From Planktothrix sp. UBA8402 (lineage in GTDB: Bacteria; Cyanobacteriota; Cyanobacteriia; Cyanobacteriales; Microcoleaceae): a DNA stretch of 7,595 nucleotides. The stretch is taken from contig DMPJ01000250.1 of assembly GCA_003456035.1 (NCBI GenBank), positions 7,933 to 15,527 on the forward strand, read 5' to 3'. Below are positions 6,598-7,595 of the stretch, piece after piece (within the stretch, counting starts at the first letter, position 1; every line of letters starts with the position of its first letter). A program made the position numbers and the translations under genes. Below the pieces are notes generated by a model that saw nothing but the letters and a program-made list of their open reading frames with translations, ran no database searches and was not told the DNA's origin.

Positions 6598-7531
6598 ATT
6601 CAATATTTGTAGTCGTAGCTCCTTGAGTATCCAGTTGCAAAACCTTAACTTCTGGGTTGACGCCCTCTTGTTTCCAGGCCATCGTCATCGCTACTGCCAC
6701 CGCCGGGGCTGATATTTCATCGGTTAATGCTAATAAAGTCGGCCCGGCCCCACTAATCACTAATTCAAAAGCTCCGGCCTGTAATGCTGCACTGCGGACG
6801 GTTTCAAAGCCTTTAATTAAGGATTTCCGATAGGGTTGATGAATTTTGTCCTGGAGAGCCACCCTTAACCAGTCGGGGTTTCGGGTTTCTAAACCTCTAA
6901 TTAATAATCCCAGATGGGCGGTATTAAAAATCGCATCCGCCCGACTATAGGTTTGGGGTAAAACCTTTCGGGCTTCTGCGGTGGATAATTCAAAATCAGG
7001 AATCGCCAGCACCGGGACAAGATGAGAATGCCAGGGAATTGGGCAAATTTCCCAGCCTGTGCCATTTTCCCCTCTGGATACGGATAATTGACAATTTCCT
7101 AATAAGGCGGGAACCACATTGTCGGGATGTCCCTCGATTTCAATGGCTAATTGCAAGATCTCAATTTGGCTCAAGGGATTTCCGGCTAAGGCATTCGCCC
7201 CCAACAGTCCCCCGACAATGGCTGTTGCCGAACTCCCTAAACCCCGGGCTAAAGGAACTCCTAAATCAATATCTATCTGAACTGGGGGCGGAGTTTTACC
7301 AAGATATTGATAAACCCGAATAAAGGCTTGATAGGCTAAGTTACTCTCATCGGTTTGGACGACCGCGGCTTCTGTGCCTTGAACCGTAATTCGCAGAATC
7401 TCACTTAGAATAGTTTTTAAATTAGAAAAACGGAGCGTGTTATAAAGAGTTAGGGCGGCACCAATACAATCAAATCCTGGCCCTAAGTTAGCGGTTGTTG
7501 CGGGAACAGTTACAGTAACAGTGTTAGGCAT
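6596..7531 (-). CDS. thrB: Homoserine kinase (GHMP kinase family)
   Basis: ThrB phosphorylates L-homoserine with ATP to O-phospho-L-homoserine, the substrate of threonine synthase, in the cytoplasm. The 311-residue product has the usual family length. Signature segments in order: N-terminal PATTANLGPGFDCIG (10-24), the GHMP ATP-binding loop PLARGLGSSATA (93-104), EGHPDNVVPALLG (133-145), STAEAR (183-188) and the C-terminal glycine-rich motif ISGAGPTLLAL (259-269). All are intact. The start at 7531 gives MPNTVTVTVPATTANLG, right for the family; there is no Shine-Dalgarno before it. A heptamer tandem repeat begins 15 bp upstream. The downstream membrane protein gene starts 9 bp after the stop. 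No threonine-attenuator-like leader is visible in the few upstream bases available. Confidence 0.97.
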   Translation of the reverse strand: MPNTVTVTVPATTANLGPGFDCIGAALTLYNTLRFSNLKTILSEILRITVQGTEAAVVQTDESNLAYQAFIRVYQYLGKTPPPVQIDIDLGVPLARGLGSSATAIVGGLLGANALAGNPLSQIEILQLAIEIEGHPDNVVPALLGNCQLSVSRGENGTGWEICPIPWHSHLVPVLAIPDFELSTAEARKVLPQTYSRADAIFNTAHLGLLIRGLETRNPDWLRVALQDKIHQPYRKSLIKGFETVRSAALQAGAFELVISGAGPTLLALTDEISAPAVAVAMTMAWKQEGVNPEVKVLQLDTQGATTTNIE

Positions 7532-7539
7532 GAGATATA

Positions 7540-7545
7540 AATATA
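7540..7545 (-). promoter_or_regulatory. -10-like hexamer upstream of thrB
   Basis: The minus strand reads TATATT at 7545-7540, eight bases before the thrB ATG. If used, the transcript would have almost no leader, and the -35 region would fall within the heptamer repeats. The real promoter may instead lie beyond the window. Confidence 0.25.
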
Positions 7546-7546
7546 G

Positions 7547-7595
7547 CAGGGAATAGGGAACAGGGAATAGGGAACAGGGAATAGGGAATAGGGAA
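7547..7595. repeat. Heptanucleotide tandem repeat (STRR type), at least 7 copies
   Basis: Seven exact contiguous heptamers of the form YAGGGAA fill 49 bp to the window edge; the first base varies in the order C, T, C, T, C, T, T. On the minus strand the unit reads TTCCCTR. Heptamer short tandemly repeated repetitive sequences are a known feature of filamentous cyanobacterial genomes. The array may continue to the right. It sits directly upstream of thrB. Confidence 0.9.

Noticed and set aside
7039..7323. 94-residue plus-strand reading frame
   Set aside because: Antisense to conserved thrB motifs, including the ATP-binding loop; no independent support.
7547..7595. CRISPR array
   Set aside because: The units are contiguous 7-mers without spacers; it is a simple tandem repeat.

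Overview
The window looks like a chromosomal segment of a cyanobacterium. The DNA is AT-rich. There are four copies of the cyanobacterial octamer GCGATCGC (HIP1), a run of heptamer tandem repeats of the STRR type at the right edge, and an interspersed palindromic repeat between two genes. The protein sequences have a filamentous-cyanobacterial flavour (Planktothrix, Oscillatoria or a relative); the genus is an inference, not something the sequence proves.

Layout. Positions 1-3218 (minus strand) hold the start of a high-affinity potassium import operon: kdpA, complete, followed after an unusually long 135-bp gap by kdpB, whose last third runs off the left edge. KdpA is the potassium-binding channel-like subunit and KdpB the P-type ATPase; kdpC and any kdpD/kdpG would lie to the left, outside the window. 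Positions 3219-3443 are a 225-bp divergent intergenic region with several small inverted repeats. Positions 3444-5224 (plus strand) encode a two-component pair: a membrane histidine kinase with four predicted helices, and a NarL/LuxR-type response regulator 32 bp downstream. A short stem plus T-run ends this operon at about 5283. It faces a second minus-strand operon: thrB (homoserine kinase, threonine synthesis, 6596-7531) and, 9 bp after it with a strong ribosome binding site, a conserved membrane protein of unknown function (5282-6586). Seven exact heptamers (7547-7595) lie immediately upstream of thrB.

How it may work together. KdpA and KdpB form the core of the ATP-driven K+ pump. The kinase/regulator pair is neither KdpD nor KdpE by domain content, yet it is divergently transcribed from the pump operon and shares its intergenic region. 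It is therefore the best local candidate for a non-canonical regulator of kdp; this is an inference from position. The thrB operon is functionally separate from the potassium locus.

The most interesting points are the non-KdpDE regulator beside kdp, the palindromic repeat separating kdpA from kdpB, the internally duplicated domain in the unknown membrane protein, and the heptamer array abutting the thrB promoter region.
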